A stretch of 64,000 nucleotides of DNA from Ophioderma brevispina (taxonomy: Eukaryota > Echinodermata > Ophiuroidea > Amphilepidida > Ophiodermatidae), in contig JAMKCH010084996.1 of the NCBI GenBank assembly GCA_023653785.1, positions 16,915 through 80,914 of the forward strand. The letters run 5' to 3'. Numbering within the stretch: position 1 is the first letter of the stretch; the number at the start of each line of letters is the position of its first letter. A model generated the notes under the pieces. The model was not told the origin of the DNA. It was given only the letters and a program-made list of their open reading frames with translations, and searched no databases. A program made the translations under genes and the position numbers. This document shows positions 46,115-60,000 of this stretch, piece after piece.

Positions 46115-49100
46115 GTGAGTAACTTGGCTTTTGTTATTGTTATCATTTTCCTGTCTGTATTTTTGTGTTTGTATGTAATTTGAGTGTAACCATAGATCCA
46201 TATTACTGTACTATGTGTTTGTAGTTGGGGGGAGACATCAAATTCTTGAGATCCTTACACCTTGCTCCATTTTATGAGTTTCTGTTAAGATTTTCAAACC
46301 AAAAAAAATTCTCCATTCATCCTCTCAGTTTAAAAGACACCTTGGTGTCAATTTGATTTCATCTTTCTAATGGCAAAGTTTGCAATGTTTATGCATTAGG
46401 GATTCAAGTCGTAAGTGTAATTATGGACACAGCGCACCTTAGTGAAAATGTTTGGTGTCATAACTTTGTAGATTTTGCTGTAGACAATATAAAAGTATAT
46501 ACTTTTGAGAGAAAATGACACCATGAATCTAAATAATAGTTGAAATTTGTAGTTTGTGAGAAATTCATTAAAATTATTGTTTTTCATCCAAAATTATTGT
46601 TTACATCTAAATAATTATGAAATGAATATAAAAAAAAAGATACATTAGTTTTTGTGATCTAGAGACATAAGATAGCAAGCACCCAAGGATGTTTCTCATT
46701 TTTCAGTATTGGTTTTGAATATCAAAATAAAATTATTCAAACTTGAATGTTTTGAATGATGAGTAACTCTGCATAAATATGCTGCATTTTCTAATGTGGA
46801 CAGGAATCATGTTGTCTTTAAGTACTTCATTTGATTAGTGAAAAAAGGTACTGCTGATCACACCACATTTTTTTTCAAACTATTAAATAGATTGTCAAAA
46901 ATTTGATGGCTGTAAAGGCCAAAGATAGATGTCAGTATCTTGTGGGAACTATCAGTATCTTTTCAGTAATTATCACTGAAAATACGATGACAATAACGTT
47001 CGTAAAGCGATCAAAACACCATGTATGGAATTGTACACGTGCAGCAGAGAAGCCCTTGCAAGCTCGGGCATGACTTTGACACTTTATTTGCAGTCCGTGT
47101 GCATCTGGTTCTCTAATGAATCAAAAGCAAATCAATCACACGGCAACACATGGGTTTCTTTTTCTTATTTACTACCTGACCATATTAACCCACATTCAAA
47201 GTTTATATGTGTCATGACCGGTCATATCTGATGAAATGGGTCGCTGAACATGGGGCAAATCTAATGAACATTTGATATTATAAATATATTTTGATTGTCT
47301 GCATCCCTCAATGTCATTTGACTGTAAGCATGTTGATGAATGCTGCCTTGTCATTGACTTGACATATCCATGAGGACTTTATGGAGCAAGGATGGCAGGT
47401 AGGGCCTACGTAATTGTGTGGATCACGTAGGAAAATTGCAATCTGTAACGCACGGCACGGAGAGGCCAATTTACTCACTTTTCAAGTCATTTTTCGTCCC
47501 CTAGAAGTTTGTCAAAGATGTTGAAATTTATGTTTTTTCATTACCATGTTTGAAATTGGCTGTACCAAAAGTGAATTTAAAATGGGAGCAAAGCATTTCT
47601 GAAAGGATTTTTATTCAAACCAAAAAAAGAGAAGAAAGTTTGAGTTCTGAACATATATTGTTGCGCAAGTGCAAAAATGTCTCCATTTTTGCCATTTTGC
47701 AGGAGAAACATTAGCTAAGCTGCAAATATTCAAATAATTACAATGTATATTAGGTGATTTCCTTTAATGCCAATTACTATTGAAGGGTTTGTCTGTTCTT
47801 CTTGTTTCCCCGGTGAGTTGAGAGAGACTTATGTGGGCAGATAAGTACAATGTTCTGAATGTACAACTGCAACTTGGAGAGTCATGTTAATGGCACCGTA
47901 TCTCCATTTCACGATGCTATTTTTGCAAAACTGGGCTCTGGATAATGTCAAGTATAAACTGGGGGTAATTAAAAATAGTTGGGAAGGATATTTTTGTGTG
48001 GCAGATTTAAAACATATCTAGATATCTGATGTTGGATTTTGCTGGTTAGCTGAAATTTTGCAGTTCTTAAAAAGGAAAGAAAAAAAAAATTGACATAAAA
48101 AGGGTGGTCAGAATTTCTAGCAAGTTTGCACTACCATTTCAAGGTCACAATCTTGAGAATATGGACATTGTAGGGTTTTGTCTCTTCATGATGACAGTTA
48201 AAATTTGCCTTTTTAAAAAAAAATAGGTCTTTACAAACTTCTTTCAAAAAGCTTCAGGCCACTACAGTCTACAGAGAAGCAACATAACAAGCAATTGAGC
48301 TTCTTGGTGCTTTGTTCTTAGTTAATAACTGGCATAGTACACAGTACTGTGCACCTTCATCATAGTGCACTGTACTATGAAGGTGCATGTACTTCTAATT
48401 CATATGACCTCCTAGCTAGAAAGTCCTAGCTAGATTTTCTGCATTTTCTTATGCACTTAGCATATTTATAATGTCTTTCAATTTCAATAGCCCCTTAGAA
48501 CATTAATGTATTAATTGTTTAGCATTTAAGATTGTATGCATTATATTATACATTCTATTAGATTCAAAGACAGCAATTTCAATGGTATTACTTGTAGCAC
48601 ATAAGGCTCAATTCAGGTGGATCTATCAATTTTGGCATTGTGGTGTTAAACCTATATGATTAGGTAACCAAGTAAATGCCAAGGTAGATTTCTAAGCAGC
48701 CATGTTAGCCTATTTTGTTTGCCTGAAGGAGTTCCACACATAGGTCTGTGTGTCAGGAATAAGGGTAACAGTAGCGTTGTTGGGGACACGCTCAGGACAT
48801 TCCAAATTTAGAGATTTCCTTCCCCGTAATTGGGCAGGGAAATTGAAAACTGTTGCTGTACGGGTGCGTTGAACACGTCAGTCTTAGGCATTCTCTTGTT
48901 TGAAATTCCTCCATTTTCTTGGTGCCTGTTTTATTTCACGACTCAATCATTATCGACCACCTTGATCGCCCCGACACGTGTTTGTCGTTGCTTCGCATTA
49001 GGCGTGCATTCCACCGATGTCGAAATTTTTGCAATTTTGGAGAAAGTTAGTTTCCTGTACAACAGTCAATCCTGATGGTTATGAATTGGCTCGTTACATG

Positions 49101-51929
49101 GGATAAAACTTTTGGGCGAGCATTTTGTTTCATTTGTTTCGATTTGGTCAGGTATTGGTACGAGCTATGAATTGGTCAGCCTGAAGTGGAGTTTTCTCAT
49201 AATTATCCCATTTCAATTGTGATTGTCATTTTGGACAGCTTTTTTGGCCCACCTAGGTTTTCGCCAAATACCACAAAGGTCAAGAGTGTTCTTTGTCACT
49301 CACATAGGAAGTAACATAATTCTGAATTGGGTCTTAAATTTAAGCCACTAAATAGGTAGATTTCACAAGTTTGAAATCTGTGCAAAGCTTTCGAATATTG
49401 GAGTTTACTATTTGACACAATGGGAATCAGTCAGAAATACAAGACGACATTAGGATTATGCTTACTAGAAAAATCAACCAATTTTGCCTGGTTGGCTCTT
49501 ATTGCTATATCTTTATTCAAAAAATGAACTTTCGTGGTTTGTTACTGACTAAAATGCAATGACATAATTTGAAACTCTTGGAGTGTCTTACATCTTTTAC
49601 TATGGGCGTAATATTGCAAAACACTGAAAGCTGTAACAAGTTGAATTGATTACTTGGCTCTCTTGAAAAGAACCAAAGCTTTTATATAATACAAATACAA
49701 GACTAATAATCAAATGTCCGGTCAAATACACCAGGCCCTAGATTATTTGGCTTGTTTTTTTACCTCGTGTAGTATTTTAGAGTCATTTTTCCCCAGTAAC
49801 TAGAGCGTAGCAAAGCACTGCAACCTCTCTCTTTTTGACCTGTACGTGCACATCAGAATGAAAACATTTCCTTACCGTTCAAAAATTGACAATAGAATTG
49901 CTTTGAAATACCATATTTGAACATTTTTATAAAAACGTTTTTAAAAAACAAAATATTTTCATTTCATTTCTGTAGCACAGAGAAATGTGAAAACCAGCAA
50001 TAAATTTAGTAGGGATTTTATTTGTATAGTTGAAGTGACAATTAGTAAAGCCTTGACTTAAGAATTGTGAAACGTGCCGGTTTTTGAAATAAAAATAAAA
50101 CAAACAGGGAAAAATATTCTACTTTGCTAATTAAAGAAAAAAAAACATGGAAAATAGTTGTGTGCTAAAATTTGGGGGCCCAAGAACTCAACTTTTGCTG
50201 ATAATACTACTCCATTTCTTGTCCTCAAACTCTTATTCTCTCCCTTAGTAATAATACAAGCTTGTGTCCTTTGCATATGAATGATTGTTTAAGTTTCCTC
50301 CGATTTTTCCAAATATTTTTCCTTACCAGTGAAATGGGGGGGGGGGTGGTTGATTTGCAATGTTACATAGACTATTTGGGGGGCTGATTATCGAGTTTGT
50401 AACATTCCGTTTGGTGTAAGCTTTTGAGAAATAAAATGCTCTAAATCTAACAAACCTTAACATATCAGACGACTCAAATCAAATAGATACAACATTGTTA
50501 CATTTTTTTGGTGACACACTTAAGAAATTAAGAATTGTCATTCGTGATTTGGTTTATGCTCTTTGGCTTGTGGGTGGTTTCTGATTTTTGAATGCTAAAA
50601 AAAAAAAAGAATTGGCATCTGTTGATTCTTTTCTTTGTTGATTTTCACAGTTTTGATAGCCCTAGAGAGTGGGCTCTTTATAAACAGGAAACTTGTTTAA
50701 AACAACAGAAACTTAAAGTTTAAAAAAAAAGTGTGATTCCCAGTTTTCTCCTCCTCTCCTCCTCCCACTGTTTATTTTTCTCTCTCTGTCTGCTTGCATG
50801 TGACCAAGGTCCAAACGTCACCTCCATCCTTTTTTTCAAATTTGGCGTCCGAATGACTTGGAATATTTCTCTGATTTAACATCGCTTGCAGCCGACTGTT
50901 TCATTCATCATGCTTCGTTTATTTAGACGCGATACGTTGAGGAGCCCATCAACGTCAAAAATACTCATTGGGGGGGGGACAGGCACTATGTGGGCTTTTT
51001 ATGATTACGTGTCGGTTTATAACTATGCGGAGCCTGATGACATAATCTTTTTGAAATGATTTGAAATGTTTGTGCCTAAACATGCATGAAAGTGTTAGGG
51101 TTTCCACTTCTAATATTAAAATAATTTATACCATCTTATTCCGATGATTATTATGAGCAAGATCTTTTGGACTGATTATTGTTATGATCATGTTGAGGTT
51201 AACAGTTAGTTGTAAGATTAATGGTTAATGCTTAAAAAACTGTACAAACGTAACATCGTGTGTGAATAGACTTTTTAAAATGCCCAAGAAAATACGAATA
51301 TCCTATAGATATTGTGCTAATGGTGCGTTTGAAATTGGAATTTATATAATTTTGTAAAAATGGTGGTTTAAAAAACTATAGAAATGTTGCTAGGAAATTT
51401 TACAATGCATCACAGAATTTAGCAGAGTTCATGTGGTTGGGAATACAGCTTTCACAAATGGGTGGATAAGGGGTGAATTGGCTGGTTGAAGCATATTTTG
51501 TATGTTGGTTTTAAAATTTTGGTTTTTAAAATTTTGGTTTTATATGGCCTGCCCCCGCAAACCCTTTATTCTAAGGCTCTGAAAGCCAACCTCTATGCAT
51601 TTTTGGAAATCCCATATGAGTACCTCACTCACTTAGGTAAACCCATTATCCACTAATCTACTACGGTATGACCTAGACAAATTGCTAGCCTAAGATTTGT
51701 CCTCTTGCTGTAACTTGTTGTAACAACCCTCCCGAACAACATTCAAAAAGGTAGACAAAAAGGAAGCATGGCCAGACATGCTAATTTGCATAAACCTATG
51801 GTCCATTTTTTTTTTTGGCCTAAAATTGGTTATTATTAATATATTAAAAAGAGGATGACCTCTTTGAGTCAATAAGTTTTAATCTTGATAGAATGGTCTT
51901 CACACCCTAACCCCATCTGTATAGGTTTT
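46115..51929. other. MEIS intron 5, proximal part
   Basis: No exon supported; the expected next MEIS exon is not seen. An imperfect palindrome (GTGCACCTTCATCATAGT against ACTATGAAGGTGCATG, about 48,351-48,397) and homopolymer runs are the only structures noted. Confidence 0.4.
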
Positions 51930-52250
51930 CGATGATATTCCAACCCGTTTTCATGTGAGAGCTAAAAACAATGATTTTTTCCTTATTTTCTTAGCCCTAT
52001 ATGGTGTAAATTACTATCGGTCCATCCAAAATGGGGTACATTTTTTCGCTTATAACTTCCAAACCAAATATCCTTTAGCCCTAAGATTTCACAGGGGTAA
52101 AGTGAGAAAATAGTAGCTCTTCTTCAAATACCTAAATGTTGACCACGTCCGGTAAATAATAATGTGGAGTATAGAAGACGATGCGAATTAGCAATCAGGC
52201 CACGGCCCTTTTAACTCTTCAGTCTTTCTTCTGTCCAGCATAGACCCCCC
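51930..52250 (+). repeat. Dispersed repeat, copy 2
   Basis: Inverted relative to the copy at 41,200-41,600; see that entry for shared blocks. Confidence 0.6.
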
Positions 52251-55200
52251 TAGGTACTTGAGGTCTACCCTTTTTGAGTTGTACCTGGTAAGGGCAGATA
52301 GTTGATGATCTCTTTCTTCCTCAGGGACGGGTCATGTATTCCCTTCCGTCTCTTCCTGGGCATTTAGTGGAGACTAACTTTATCGCATCATTCTCAAATG
52401 ATCTTTTAGTAGATCTTATGCAGCACGTATCACATCCCCTGTTAAAGTTGCGTAGTCAAGGTCTGTAAGAAGCTGACTTTGGTGACGTCCGGGATCTTGA
52501 CCCGTCCTTTTTTTATGCTGCGTCCTACCTATTACCCAGGCTATAATGTGCCAAATTAAACCCACCCCTTTTAAAATGTTCACATACCAAACCCCACCCC
52601 CATTTTCTTCTTTTTCCTGCTAATCCACCTTTCAATCACAAGTTTGCAAATTAAATTGTCACTTTTTTAAAAGAATTTGAACACCGAAATTCAACATTTT
52701 CGCAGCCGATACGTGCACATTTTAACAATTTTATAATTTCATGCTGGCCAGAGCATTTTGAATTTTTCATTGGCAATTTGAACTCTGAAAAGAGTCACTT
52801 TAACATTCAGGTTTTTAACAGCATTGGCCCCCCTTTCTTTAAGTTTTTATAACTGGAGGACCCCATTTTTAGGCAGCTTGTTGGAACCGATGACAACAAC
52901 CGAAGAAAACCAGAAGATGGGAAAAAAAAAAAAACCCACAAACAACAAACGGTACATTTTATATAAAGGACCTGGAAAGACCCTATTTTCACCTGGCCGA
53001 GGCACATATACCCATCACTTCGCACTAGGGAGTGCCCCCCACACACATATGATGACCCAAGGTGTTTGAATAAAACTCTCTGATAAAATTTGCCAAATAA
53101 AAATCTCCCCAGCCGATTGCAGTCTGAACAACTCAGTAAGAACGCAAAATTAATTTGTGGCTGGAAAATTGCGGCCATCATTTCCACTTTTAATATATCA
53201 ATGCAATTGCTACTGTCACCTTGCAGGCATGCCATGCAAAAACATTGTTTAAAATACTAACAAAAAATGGAAAAAATCCCTAAACATCATTATGAGCTAT
53301 AGCCTATCCTTTTGTCGAAATATGGGCGTATACGTCACATAAGATAAATGCAAATTAGCATGCTTTGCCAGGCTTTCCCGTTTTCTAACCTTTTGAGATG
53401 TTGTTTGGTTAGATCTTTTACTGCTAGTTGTACCAGCAAGAAAACTTCTGTAGCAGCAATTTTTGTCCAGGTGTCCTATATTTGTCATAGACTTGGTGCG
53501 CACTACATGGGTTAGTTAGTTTAATTTATGCTGTGTAGGAAGGGTTGGGCTTTTGTTGTATCAGGAGAAGGATATGCAGTCTTTTTTCAAAGGACGTTTT
53601 CAGATAGCATCAAAGAACCTGTAAGCTTGGTAAAACCACCACATGGTAGGTTAACATGCAAGTTTCTTTGACTTTAGTCCCTTAAATCTCACGGCTCAGC
53701 ATGGATGTTTTTGTTTGGATGAGGATTGTCAGCAAAATGTCCAAATATAACATTTTTGTTTGTTTGGTATAGTTTGGTTGTGTCCGTACCATCATCGGGT
53801 CAATTTAAACCAAACACTGCTGAAGTGGTTTTTGTGTTGGGGCAATAAGCTGTGGATTTGCAAAAGGCCAAATTAAAGTTTTGATGAAATTTGCTGAAAT
53901 AGAGGATGGGTCTGGACTGGTCATGTAAGAACTCATTCAATCGTTTGCCCTCCTACTTTTATCCACTTTAATTGAAGTCTATTTTTCAAATTTTAATGTT
54001 TCAAACCAAGATTGTCACATGTAGTATCTTCTGTGGGTTGTGTTGTGTCTGTGGTAAAAAATGTTACCATAAACATAAAGAATTGCCCAGCTGTTTTTCC
54101 ACTTACTGTGCAACACATGTTTCATTACCTTGATCCATTGATTGGTCCTTGGGATAGTGTCCCACAGTTGGTGATCTCATGTGACCTTTGACCCATTCAC
54201 AAACTGCGATGGCAAATGACACCGGTGTTCCATGACGCTATATTTAAAAAACATGGAATTAAATTGAGATCCACAGCCGTGTCCCTGACTGACTTTAAAA
54301 GTAAAGAATGTTTACATGATCTGATTTATAAGTTACGTTTTAGTAGTTAGAGATGCTGGGCTCTGCTGTCAATGCGAGCCCTATAAAAAATCCCTGAGAC
54401 ACATTAAATGCAGTTTCCGAACATTTCGAAGTGTCTCCCAAAGTCTCATCCAGCATACTAAAATGGACCCCCAAAAAAAAAAGCCCCCCATAGTCCTGGT
54501 TCTTGAGGCTAAAGTAAATTTTGATCACATTAAATATAAAAATATGGATATGATATTATTCCATCTGCTCTTTGTTCAGGAACACTAGTTTTTTAAAAAT
54601 GACAAACTGTAAAAAAGAAAAAGTAACCAAACTGGAATTGACTAGCCATCTTAACCATTGTAAAGGGAATTTTCTTTGTTGTTTTCAACCTTACATTCTA
54701 AGAACATAAAAAGGCCGCATGATTTGTTATACTTCATTAATTGAACCATATCCTTTTAAGTTTACCCATGCTGTGATACACCATGTAGGTATTTACATGT
54801 AGGCCAAGAGTATCTGAGAAACCTTGAACAACACTGATGTGGAATCAGCTGCTTCCAAAGCAGCTTCACTTAACCTAGGTCCTCCTATATAAACACAGAC
54901 CTATATTTAAGTTCAGGGATATCTCTGAATACAGTACAATTCACTTAAAACTAGTCTTGACCTCTTGTAAATTTAGATCTCTCGGCTCTTCTTCCGGTTG
55001 ATACTCCACTAGATTAAGTTTTGGTTTAGAAAAGGAATGAGAGGTATGATAGACTTTATTAAGAATGGGCAAAAAAACCACAATGATTGTGCCACTGTTT
55101 GTGGCTTGTATTCGCCGGAGGTCAGATGAGGTCAGGCAACAGCAAGAGCCATAATGCTGGCCTGTACATTCCTGACTTGGCTCTATCACAAGCTTGTGTA

Positions 55201-55252
55201 TTAGCCCCATTGCTAGGTTCAGCCAGTAAACCAGATAGTGTTTACCATACCA
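52251..55252. other. MEIS intron 5, non-coding
   Basis: No exon supported. The 142-codon - frame at 52,807-53,235 has no recognisable domain. Confidence 0.4.
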
Positions 55253-55399
55253 GGCATACCTGTTGAGAGCTTATAGTAGATAATATGTGCAATATTTTGG
55301 GGGAATTGGGTGCACTTGTGATAAAAGCCATGAATTTGGCACATATCTAGGCATGCATAAGAAAGACTTTTAGCTATGGGGGCAAATCGCAGATTTGTC

Positions 55400-55760
55400 C
55401 TCTGATTAAAATGGCGGCCATTTTCAAATGGCTGCCATTACTTGCTATTTATCCTCTATATTTGAGATTGAGTTGATAAATACAGTGCTTTTAGGCATTC
55501 AAGCTGCATGTTTTGATTACTTGGATGTTTTAGAAAAGAACTTTCGATCAAATGGCCATTGCACAATGTTTATCCCCATGGCCAGTAATGACGCGCCATT
55601 TTTCCCAAAATGGCCGCCATTAACAGCTATTTTTACATATTTGAATGAAATAAGTGTATAACGGTCTTTTTCATAAATCAAAGTGAAACAAAGTTTTATT
55701 TGAGCATTGTTCAAATTTTGGCATGACAACAGTGCATGGCTGCCATTTTCAAGATGCCCC
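55400..55760 (-). repeat. ATGGC-type subterminal repeat, left arm
   Basis: Two to three units with 'aaaatggcggccatttt', 'aaaatggccgccatta' and 'atggctgccattttc' spaced roughly 130-195 bp. Inverted relative to the array at 59,420-60,000. Confidence 0.65.
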
Positions 55761-56280
55761 ATTATTACTCCGTATAGCCTTTTGTAAACTGTACCTTTGG
55801 TTCTAGAGTCACAAAGTCTTCACAAAGGGTGTGCCTTAAGAATAGATTTTAATTTAATTAAAAGGACACTATTAGGTTATTCTGATATAACAGTGTGTTT
55901 CACTTACAAACTAGCTACCACTGGACTAACCCGATGTATGCATCGGTTTGCCGTGTAGAATAATGTTCATCATCCTTACTTCTATGTTGAATGAAGAGTT
56001 AATATATTTTGTAATACCCGACAATAAAACTCATCAAAGCAAACCATAAACCAAGTTGTTGCCCAGACTTCATTAAAAGACAGTTTTTTTTTCTTTCAAA
56101 CTGAAAGTGCTCCATTGATCCAACTTGGAGGGCAACATTCTGGCTACAACCAGTCTTAAGCTATACATGCCAGAATATGGCATTTAGCAAAGTTTACTAG
56201 TCCAGTGCGGTCCAAAAAAATAAAATAAACTAGAGCGCTTGGTGGTCTTGATATAATCATGTGCTCTTCCTCCAATTAAG

Positions 56281-56583
56281 GCAGCACTCACTGAAAATAT
56301 CAAGAGAGCCACCTACATGTTTAATTCGGCTCTGTTGGCTCAAATCATGATTGCATCTCGAGCTTGCCATGTCCAAGTGAATGAGGATGGACTTTCAAAG
56401 GAGAGTATTGCGATTAATCTGGACAAACCCTTCCAGAAGGTCGAAAAGTATGCCAAAAACTTGGTGGTTTCAACGCGGGCTGTTGATGACATGAAAAAAA
56501 TGCTTGAAATCAGCTCTTCACTGCAGCCTGTATGCAGACATGAAATAATTTTGCAACATCAAAAGATCTGCTGCTCTGGATAG
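56281..56583 (+). other. Unassigned open frame
   Basis: An open + frame (88 codons from the ATG at 56,317, open upstream to about 56,281) ends at TAG 56,581-56,583. The product would be helical and charged, with a 'FQKVEKYAKNLVVSTRAVDD' segment. I do not recognise the family. Codon use looks more gene-like than nearby shadow frames. It lies inside the inverted-arm composite, just upstream of the LINE fragment, so it could be a captured host exon, a LINE ORF1 remnant or chance. Confidence 0.3.
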
Positions 56584-56589
56584 ATGTGC

Positions 56590-58690
56590 ACTTCTGTTTA
56601 CCTTTAGATGCTAACTTGCAACTCTTGTTAATGAATATACTAACACCTTATCTAAGACCCTTGACGAACATGCTCTCCACTCGTAATTCAAACTCATTCT
56701 CCATACTCATTGCTCCCCTGGTATTCAGATGCCTTTGAGATTGATAAAGGACAAAACAACCCTCGCTGGAGCGCAAGTTTCACAACTGTGCTCACATTGC
56801 AAGGAAGCTTACCAGGATCAGTTGTTTTGAATACAACTCCTCTTCCTTGCGAAAGGCCAAGACGGAGTATCATAGCACACCAAATTTATACATGTAACCA
56901 ACGTGACCTTTTCCATGAGTCAGCAATTTAAACTTCAATGTGAAACCATACACACGTACCCATGGAATGTCTTCCAAAAGATCTGGCTAACAGTTTTTGC
57001 AGAATTTTTCACAACAAGATCAAAAGCTGCGTAACAGTCTACATGATACTACTACTGCCATCTCATCCCCTCTTAAAACAGCTAGATGAGCTGTACCAGT
57101 TAAGAACTTGCCCCTGTGCAAATTGATGTATTTTCTCAAGCTCTCAAGCATGCATTTCAACTCATCTCCGTGATGGCATCAAAGTCCCGTAACTTGGCAT
57201 TTTTGGCAAAATTGAGTGCAGACAAAGTCGTAAACTGGTAAAGATTTTGTTGCACGACACAGGGAAACGAATACTGTGATACATTTTAATATTCTTGTAA
57301 GCGATGGTTTTAAAAGAGGTGTATAAGTCAAAATCTCCCAATTTTTTTGTGAAAAGAGCAATTTTCATTTTCTATCAATGATGTTAATTTATGCTAATTT
57401 TGGCACAAAAAACTTTAAAAACATATCAAAAATGTAGTTACCACCTTTTCCACTCAAATTACGCTCGTACGTAATTAATTTACAAAAGTAAATGAATACG
57501 CATATGTAACATATTATTTCAAGTATAGGGCTCAATTTATGGCCAGAGTTATTAGGCCTATTAGGCTAATTCGGCTGTAGATCGATATGACTTTGTTACA
57601 CCATAAGTGAATTTGTTGAGTGAACAAAGTCGTAACTGGTTGATACGACTTTGTGGCACGACACGAGAAATCATGTGGTAGTTACGCCACTTTGTTTAGC
57701 TAATTACTACTTAATTAGTCGACTTAAATGGGAAAATAAAATAATTTTTTACAGTGTAGGATATTTAAAAAAATACATTTTTATCGTGTGTAAGAGTTAT
57801 TTTCATTGAAAAGTCACAAAAGAATGACCAGAAAATGCTGCCTCCTGTAAATCATGAAATACTAGCATACAGTGACTTGTTGCACTCCACATGAAGATCT
57901 GTGATCCCGCAGCTGAAGAAATCCGACTCGCGACACCACCATCCTCTCAAAATATCGCCCTATATCTATTCTTGGAAAGGGGATTGAAAGATTAGTAACC
58001 ACAGACGTAGACTTATCTCAGCGATATGACATCTTGATTGGTCTTGACAAACAAAAAGAGGATGTATTTGTCATGTTAGTGTTATGCGACTTCAGTGCCT
58101 CTCTATTGACATTAGCCATGAACAGTTCTTAAACCGCCTGAAGGTATGAACAATAACTGGAAAGCAATTGGTTCTTTTCCTACCAAGATGTCCAAACTCA
58201 ATGGTAGATCGATCAAATTTGCTTCATCAGATCCGGTGGCGGTATAGATTGATGGAGTGCACAGGATCTGTTTTACGGGATGTATGACTTACTCTTGTTC
58301 TCATGCCCCAATACAGGGAGATCATTACTGACACATGGTGTTCAATTTGTCGTTTACACCGATGACAGCTTATCTGTCTTATTCACCATTGGGATGTGGT
58401 TGCCAGCCCATAAATAATATGGAATCACTCATGAAATAACAAATCATGTTAACAAGTTATGCAAGGCTGCCTGGCATGGATAAAGAAAATTGGGTAATTT
58501 TGAAAGTACCTTGATGAAAAATGACAACAATTGCGATTGGTCCAGCCTTTGTTAAATCAAGGCTGGATACTGCAACTCCGCCCTATGTTCTCCAAAAGCG
58601 AAGTGACCAAGGTTCAGTGAGTCAAATGCAGCTGCGTTTTGTGTTTTTATCCTTAAAATCCATTGTCAAGAGCCATAACATATGACCTAC
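56590..58690 (+). mobile_element. LINE 3 (CR1/L2-like) fragment
   Basis: A heavily broken + strand LINE. Recognisable parts in order: the linker after the endonuclease ('PWYSDAFEIDKGQ', 56,710-56,750, a PWYxxxLRxxKR-like block), a 'LANSFCRIFHNKI' block (about 56,980), RT block 1 (KYRPISILGKGIERLVT, about 57,945-57,995), a 'LCDFSA...DISHEQFLNRL' palm segment (about 58,085-58,140), a YTDD box in place of YADD (about 58,355) and the thumb 'AFVKSRLD' with NAAA motif (58,545-58,640). Sequence at about 57,080-57,890 interrupts the ORF between linker and RT. Confidence 0.75.
57170..57880. repeat. Insertion in LINE 3 with repeated 'acaaagtcgtaa' block
   Basis: Two related blocks of about 75 bp (57,208-57,285 and 57,617-57,692), each with 'caaagtcgtaa-ctggt', '-ttgt-gcacgacac' and 'agaaa' segments, lie in the stretch separating the LINE linker from its RT. 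Exact borders are unclear. Confidence 0.5.
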
Positions 58691-59419
58691 AGAATTTGTA
58701 GGTTGAGGCCATCTGAAAAGATCAAGATTTCACCGATGTCATGTGGGGTACAAGCACACAGATCCTCACAGTGAAGATTCAGATGTATCCCAATTATGTT
58801 CTTAGTATGGAAGACAACTGGGTGTCTTTCTCTTCTAATCTATTGGTTACAGTAGATGTTCGAAAGTCTACTTAAATAAATTAGTATTGAGTATATCATA
58901 GTGGTTTCAAATAGGACGTTTATCTATTGAATTGGTATTTGTCGTTTGATAAATTGATAATGATAATTACTCCTTTTTAACTATGTGCCGTGTCTATAGA
59001 GGCCTCTACATTAGGCACGAATCAAGATTGTTATTATTAATTAATAATATGACCTACACAAAACTTATAAAGATATTGTTTATATACAGCATACGAACGA
59101 ACTGAAGGACTATCAAGTTTATTAAGTTACCCGATGTTCATGCTTTTGGCCTAATAATCTTGTTTGCCGTAGACTTTTACGGCCAAAATTGAAGATTGCT
59201 TCGTTTGTCAATCTTAAAATGAGTTTCACATTGACGCGGCCATTGATGACTTTGCACACTAGGTAGCTATTGCAGTGTTACACAAACACCAAAAGTGTGC
59301 TGCACCTGAAGTTAGCCATTTTGTAGCACTCCCTTAATGAAGAATATGATTCGTCTTGTTGGGTCGGTACAGAAATCAGCGTACAATATCACATCATTGG
59401 TGCTTTACAACAAGAAATA

Positions 59420-60000
59420 TGCTGTTGGCAATTTAAGATAGCTTTCCCTGTGCAATCACATAAATGTCTGCCATTAGTCCACATTGCCTATTTACAGGGT
59501 TTATTTTTGCCTTGCTGTGTAAGAAAATATGCTTTTGGTTGGAAAAAATGCATATTCCAGTTCGTATGAAAAGTTGATAAAATAAGGATTGGCAGCCATT
59601 TTGGAAAAAAATGCCATTGTTGGAAATGGCCACATTTCTGTTAGAATAGTTACCCATAACTCAATTTATATTTTTCGGCATTGCTCGGGGCTACACAAAA
59701 AAAAATCATGTTTGGTATCCAAAAACCAAAAAACAAAACACATTTAGTCCATCAAAGAGCTAAAATACAGAAATTGCAGCCATTTTGGAAAAAGAATGCC
59801 TTTTGGAAATCGAGCCACCATTTCGTTACAGAATGTTACCAATAAATAAATTTCTATTTTAGGCATTGCTCTGGGCTTACAAATCATGTTTGGAGCCAAA
59901 ACAAACAAACAAAACAAATTTAGTCCATCAAAGAGCTAAAATACCAGAAATGGCAGCCCTTTTGGAAAATGGCGCCTTTTTGTTACACGAAAAAAATCTG
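59420..60000 (+). repeat. ATGGC-type subterminal repeat, right arm
   Basis: Three or more tandem units of about 180 bp. Repeated landmarks are 'gcagccattttggaaaa' (near 59,591, 59,777 and 59,955), 'catttagtccatcaaagagc' (59,742 and 59,917) and 'ggcattgctc-gggct'. Later units are more alike than the first. Confidence 0.8.

Noticed and set aside
48351..48397. Imperfect palindrome as a possible microRNA hairpin
   Set aside because: The stem is short, with little loop, and rich in simple palindromic steps; nothing marks it as a precursor.
52807..53235. 142-codon - strand frame
   Set aside because: No recognisable domain, and it overlaps other frames on both strands in AT-rich intron sequence.
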